Positions 60,736 through 64,000 of a DNA stretch of 64,000 nucleotides are shown here, one piece after another. The notes under the pieces were generated by a model, which was not told the origin of the DNA, did no database searches, and worked only from the letters and a program-made list of their open reading frames with translations. The stretch's first letter is position 1. Each line of letters opens with the position of its first letter. A program made the position numbers and the translations under genes. Origin of the DNA: Candidatus Saccharimonadota bacterium (GTDB lineage Bacteria > Patescibacteriota > Saccharimonadia > Saccharimonadales > Saccharimonadaceae); contig CAJPLU010000001.1 in NCBI GenBank assembly GCA_905371595.1, positions 1 to 64,000 of the forward strand, read 5' to 3'.

Positions 60736-62013
60736 ATGCGTCAAACTCTCACGACTATGCTCGGGAAGACTGTCAAGAAAGCTGCACAGATTCGCGGCGG
60801 TAGCGGCTCAGCCTTACCAGGCTTGGTAATTGAAAAAATCGACTCAGATTTTGTTAGCCGCACATTACAGCAACTACCAATGGGCGTAGCACTCATCAGC
60901 GGTACCAACGGCAAAACCACTACCACCAAAATTGTTGTCGAATTACTAGAAAGCCAAGGCCTGAAAGTATTCACCAACCGTACTGGCAGCAACTTCACGC
61001 GCGGCGTGGCAGCGGCGCTATTAGGCGAAGTTGATTTGCACGGACGAATTAACGCCGATATTGCCGTGCTTGAACTCGACGAAGCCTATGCTGTTCACTT
61101 TGTAAAAGCAATCAAGCCAAACTACTGTTTACTGCTAAATGTCATGCGCGACCAGCTCGACCGCTTCGGCGAAATTGACAATACCGCCAAGCTCCTCCAC
61201 AATGTTGCAATAAACACAACAAAATGCGTAGTCCTTAACCGCGACGACCCGCGATTAAGTAGTCCTGATTTTGTAAACGACATCAAATCACCGCTGCGAA
61301 GTTTTGGTGTTAATCCAAAATATTTACAGACTTTCCCTTCTGATGATTCTCTTCATAGTAACGAGCAAAATGCGGCTAAATTGTACGCTGACGACACCAG
61401 TCTTGAAGAGTTTAAAGACCAGCACGCCGTTATCGGCTTCAACGGCAGCGATCACTCGGTGAATCTAAATCTGCGTGGCATCTACAATCTTCAAAATGCC
61501 ACCGGTGCTGTTGCTTTAGTGCGCGCAATTCTCGGTAATAGTCTAAATGTTGATTCTATGCTCAAAGCGCTATCAGGTATTAAGCCAGCTTTTGGCCGCG
61601 GCGAGCAATTAATAATTGACGGACAACCCTGCGAGCTAGTATTGGTCAAAAACCCGGCTGGCTTCCGTTTGGCCCTAGCTTCGTTCGATCCAGCAAACTA
61701 CGCCACTATGATAGCTATTAACGATGCTTACGCTGATGGCCGCGACATGAGCTGGCTCTGGGATGTCGATTTCGATAGCTTACAAGAACAAGGCGTCACT
61801 GCTGTATCTGGCGTCCGCGCCTATGACATGGCTCTGCGACTAGAATATGACGAAGTATCTATCGATTTTGTCGATACCGACCTGGCGGTTGCACTGCGCC
61901 AACTTATCACTAAACACACTCGCCAACCAAAGCGCATTTATTGTAGCTACACCGCAATGTTAGCACTACGACGACTACTAGCCCGTTATACCGACGTGGA
62001 GGAAATCCGATGA
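60736..62013 (+). CDS. murT: lipid II isoglutaminyl synthase, MurT subunit
   Basis: With GatD, MurT amidates the D-Glu of lipid II. The 425-aa protein has the Mur-ligase ATP motif GTNGKTTTTK (about 57-66), the central NRDDPR region and a C-terminal domain with YADGRDMSWLWDVDF typical of MurT (DUF1727). The zinc ribbon described for some MurT proteins is not apparent. Start chosen from the -10 box. gatD overlaps its stop by ATGA. Confidence 0.93.
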   Translation: MRQTLTTMLGKTVKKAAQIRGGSGSALPGLVIEKIDSDFVSRTLQQLPMGVALISGTNGKTTTTKIVVELLESQGLKVFTNRTGSNFTRGVAAALLGEVDLHGRINADIAVLELDEAYAVHFVKAIKPNYCLLLNVMRDQLDRFGEIDNTAKLLHNVAINTTKCVVLNRDDPRLSSPDFVNDIKSPLRSFGVNPKYLQTFPSDDSLHSNEQNAAKLYADDTSLEEFKDQHAVIGFNGSDHSVNLNLRGIYNLQNATGAVALVRAILGNSLNVDSMLKALSGIKPAFGRGEQLIIDGQPCELVLVKNPAGFRLALASFDPANYATMIAINDAYADGRDMSWLWDVDFDSLQEQGVTAVSGVRAYDMALRLEYDEVSIDFVDTDLAVALRQLITKHTRQPKRIYCSYTAMLALRRLLARYTDVEEIR

Positions 62014-62738
62014 AAAGACAACCGCAATCTATCACTATCTTGCAACTTTATCCGCGCGATATGAACATTTACGGCGACTGGGGCAATGTTCTGACTCTCA
62101 AGCGGCGGCTAGAATGGCGTGGTTTTGCTACCAAACTAATCGAATATAACGTTGGCGACGCTTTTCCAGACGATGTTGATTTAATCGTCGGTGGTGGTGG
62201 ACAGGACTCTGGACAATTACGAATTAGCGACGACCTGCAAAAGATTGCCCCTCAACTCAAACGATTAGCTGACGACGATTTACCAATGTTAGTTATCTGC
62301 GGTTTATACCAACTATTCGGCCGCTCGTTTACTACCAAAGACGGCGACATAATTCCTGGTATCAGTACTCTTGACCTAGAAACAATTGGCGGTGACGAGC
62401 GCATTGTTGGTAATATTATCGTCAAAAGTCCAGAATTCGGTGAAATTATCGGTTATGAGAATCACTCCGGGCTAACTACGCTTGGCCAAAATACCACAGC
62501 ACTCGGCGACGTCATCAAGGGTGTAGGCAACAATAATATTGATGGCCGTGAAGGTGCCCGTTATCGTAACGTTATCGGTACCTATTTGCACGGTCCGCTC
62601 TTGCCAAAGAATCCGCACATTGCCGATTGGATGATTTCGCAAGCTATAATCCGTAAATACGGCGCCGTCGTTTTAGACCCGCTTGAAGACAAGTACACTG
62701 AACAGGCTCGTAATATCGCCAAAAAACGCCCGCGCTAG
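62010..62738 (+). CDS. gatD: lipid II isoglutaminyl synthase, GatD glutaminase subunit
   Basis: Class I-type glutamine amidotransferase of 242 aa that supplies ammonia to MurT. The GGGGQDSGQL motif, the nucleophile Cys in VICGLYQLFG (about 94) and the His in GTYLHGPLLPKNP (about 193) are present. Amidated D-iso-Gln in the stem peptide affects crosslinking and hydrolase sensitivity, which links this pair to the murA/murB genes in the window. Confidence 0.94.
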   Translation: MKRQPQSITILQLYPRDMNIYGDWGNVLTLKRRLEWRGFATKLIEYNVGDAFPDDVDLIVGGGGQDSGQLRISDDLQKIAPQLKRLADDDLPMLVICGLYQLFGRSFTTKDGDIIPGISTLDLETIGGDERIVGNIIVKSPEFGEIIGYENHSGLTTLGQNTTALGDVIKGVGNNNIDGREGARYRNVIGTYLHGPLLPKNPHIADWMISQAIIRKYGAVVLDPLEDKYTEQARNIAKKRPR

Positions 62739-62771
62739 CCACTACTTTTAACGCTATCCCCAGATTGGACC

Positions 62772-62780
62772 TGCTATACT
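62772..62780 (+). promoter_or_regulatory. extended -10 promoter of the acyltransferase gene
   Basis: TGC-TATACT ends 7 nt before the GTG at 62788. Confidence 0.6.
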
Positions 62781-62787
62781 GGTAGAA

Positions 62788-63948
62788 GTGACCAAAATGA
62801 GCGCTGTAAAAAAACCAAAAATTAATCGTATTGTCAGCCTAGATTTAATGAGAGGCTGGTTTTTGGTGATAATCATACTTGATCATTTAAGTTATTTTCC
62901 AAACGGCCTCGTGTTCATAAGCGGCGACAGCAGATTATACGTCACTGCCGCCGAAGGATTCTTTATTATTTCTGGATTAGTATTAGGTATTGTCCGCGGT
63001 GCTAAATTAACAGAGCGTTCGTTTAGATACGCTGCTAAATTAATCTGGCGGCGAAGTTTCATGCTATATCTAACCAGTATCATCATTACAATATTATCGA
63101 TTGCGATCGGCTGGCATTTTGTTGGTAACGACGGCGTCAAATCGCCTTTGCCTCCGCTAGATAGCAATATCTTTAGTTTATTTTGGAGAATAGTTACCTT
63201 GCAAGAATTCTACGGCTGGGCAGATTACTTGCGTCTATATGCGATATTTTTGGCGCTAACACCAGCTGCGCTTTGGCTACTGCGCCGCGGCAAATGGTAC
63301 ATCGTTCTAACCGTCAGTACTCTAGTTTGGCTGCTAACGCCAAAGCCGGTTAACGAATTCACTCAACCATTTACTTGGCAATTTATTTTTTTCATCGCCT
63401 TCACGCTAGGATTTTACTCACCGCAAATTAAATCATGGTGGAATAGTTTGTCCGCCAAAACGCGGCGCCGTACTAAAACTGTCATCTTTACCATGTTTAT
63501 CATCACTTTCATCGCCAATGTTTTTGCCGAGTTTTTCGCGCCAGCCTTAAACGATAATCTTTCGACAGCTATTAATAATTTTCGCCCTATCCTAGCGGCC
63601 AGTTTCGATAAGCTAGCTCTAACGCCAGCGCGCGTAGCTATGTCACTGCTCTGGTTTATTGGGTTTTTTATGATTTTCCAGCGTTTTGAAAAACAAATTA
63701 AACGCTATCTCGGCTGGTTACTTATTCCGTTTGGGACTAATTCGCTTTACGTCTATTCAATTCATGCCTTCGTAGTCATGGGAGCGCATCTAATAGTCAA
63801 TCCGCAATATGGCGCGCCAGCTAGTTATTTTAATTCTTTTGACCGTCTAGCCGAGGTTCCTCAGAACCTCGCGCTATCGATTTTGGTAATTGCAATTATT
63901 TACCTAGCAGTGCGAACCAAATTTTTGATGAAGATTATTCCGCGCTAA
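62788..63948 (+). CDS. OpgC-like multi-pass membrane acyltransferase
   Basis: A 386-aa protein with about ten transmembrane helices. The N-terminal RIVSLDLMRGWFLVIIILDHL carries the Arg and His typical of the acyltransferase-3/OpgC superfamily, and FFIISGLVLG follows. OpgC members transfer succinyl or acyl groups onto periplasmic or surface glycans; here the acceptor could be a wall or capsule glycan, which is inference. GTG 62788 is chosen from the promoter 7 nt upstream, although ATG 62797 is also possible. Confidence 0.8.
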   Translation: MTKMSAVKKPKINRIVSLDLMRGWFLVIIILDHLSYFPNGLVFISGDSRLYVTAAEGFFIISGLVLGIVRGAKLTERSFRYAAKLIWRRSFMLYLTSIIITILSIAIGWHFVGNDGVKSPLPPLDSNIFSLFWRIVTLQEFYGWADYLRLYAIFLALTPAALWLLRRGKWYIVLTVSTLVWLLTPKPVNEFTQPFTWQFIFFIAFTLGFYSPQIKSWWNSLSAKTRRRTKTVIFTMFIITFIANVFAEFFAPALNDNLSTAINNFRPILAASFDKLALTPARVAMSLLWFIGFFMIFQRFEKQIKRYLGWLLIPFGTNSLYVYSIHAFVVMGAHLIVNPQYGAPASYFNSFDRLAEVPQNLALSILVIAIIYLAVRTKFLMKIIPR

Positions 63949-64000
63949 ACTTAGTGATTTTCAGCGGTGATAAATCGATCGTTTCAACCTCGCGATAGTT
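63935..64000 (-). CDS. possible 3' end of a gene continuing past the window
   Basis: On the minus strand only one frame is open from the window edge, giving 21 residues that end at a TAA overlapping the last codons of the acyltransferase gene. It is convergent and could be a real gene end, but nothing identifies it. Confidence 0.3.
   Translation of the reverse strand, partial: NYREVETIDLSPLKITKFSAE

Noticed and set aside
1..64000. CRISPR arrays, insertion sequences, prophage
   Set aside because: No regularly spaced repeats, transposase, integrase or phage structural genes were seen; the baseplate-J-like label at 9251-10903 concerns a chromosomal envelope protein.

Overview
The window looks like chromosome of a Candidatus Saccharibacteria (TM7, Patescibacteria/CPR) cell. 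This rests on gene content, not on a marker gene: a short AlaRS without its C-terminal domain, an XRE-MurA fusion, MurT/GatD, G5/DUF348 wall proteins, LAxTG-anchored surface proteins, type IV pilins and exonuclease I. TGA is an ordinary stop codon (many ATGA overlaps), so this is not a UGA-recoding CPR lineage. I see no insertion sequence, prophage or CRISPR array.

Layout. 0.2-6.2 kb: uvrA, a small membrane protein, sbcB and obgE. 6.2-14.2 kb: a secreted LysM-CHAP hydrolase, then the cluster alaS / FtsA-like / single-TM protein / ruvX / mltG. 14.2-20.7 kb: NUDIX, a sulfur-transfer operon (cysteine desulfurase, YdcF-like, mnmA) and a metG-tatD operon. 20.8-25.0 kb: two paralogous LAETG surface proteins flanking an alpha/beta hydrolase. 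25.1-34.9 kb: pgeF, rsmA, two DUF348-G5 wall-active proteins, uvrD, a low-complexity membrane protein, tpiA and pyk. 35-40.3 kb: unrecognised membrane and surface proteins, one preceded by a structured RNA leader. 40.3-45.6 kb: a divergent two-component pair, folD, a membrane protein and four tRNAs. 45.7-54.1 kb: murA, glyA, five pilin-like genes (one ending in an RCC1 propeller), murB and two tRNA-Arg genes. 54.2-64 kb: a spherulin-4-type surface protein, a TPR-like protein, a membrane-anchored Clp ATPase, murT-gatD and an OpgC-like acyltransferase.

The common theme is the envelope: peptidoglycan synthesis (murA, murB, murT/gatD), remodelling (mltG, CHAP, 3D and lysozyme-like proteins) and display (pilins, LAETG proteins, spherulin-4 protein), as expected of a small host-attached cell, alongside translation, repair and lower glycolysis.

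Three non-protein patterns stand out. (1) At least two dozen genes have a -10 box, often extended (TGnTATAMT), ending only 6-10 nt before the start codon with no Shine-Dalgarno, which implies widespread leaderless mRNAs and corrects several starts. (2) The exceptions look regulated: the CHAP gene has a strong promoter, an ~80-nt leader, a 14-codon uORF and an apparent ATT start; the 36.5-kb gene has a ~147-nt folded leader ending in a terminator-like hairpin. (3) tRNA-Arg(TCT) and tRNA-His are each preceded, about 100 nt upstream, by an exact copy of their first ~20 nt followed by an antisense copy of their own D-arm region. I know of no described element of this kind.
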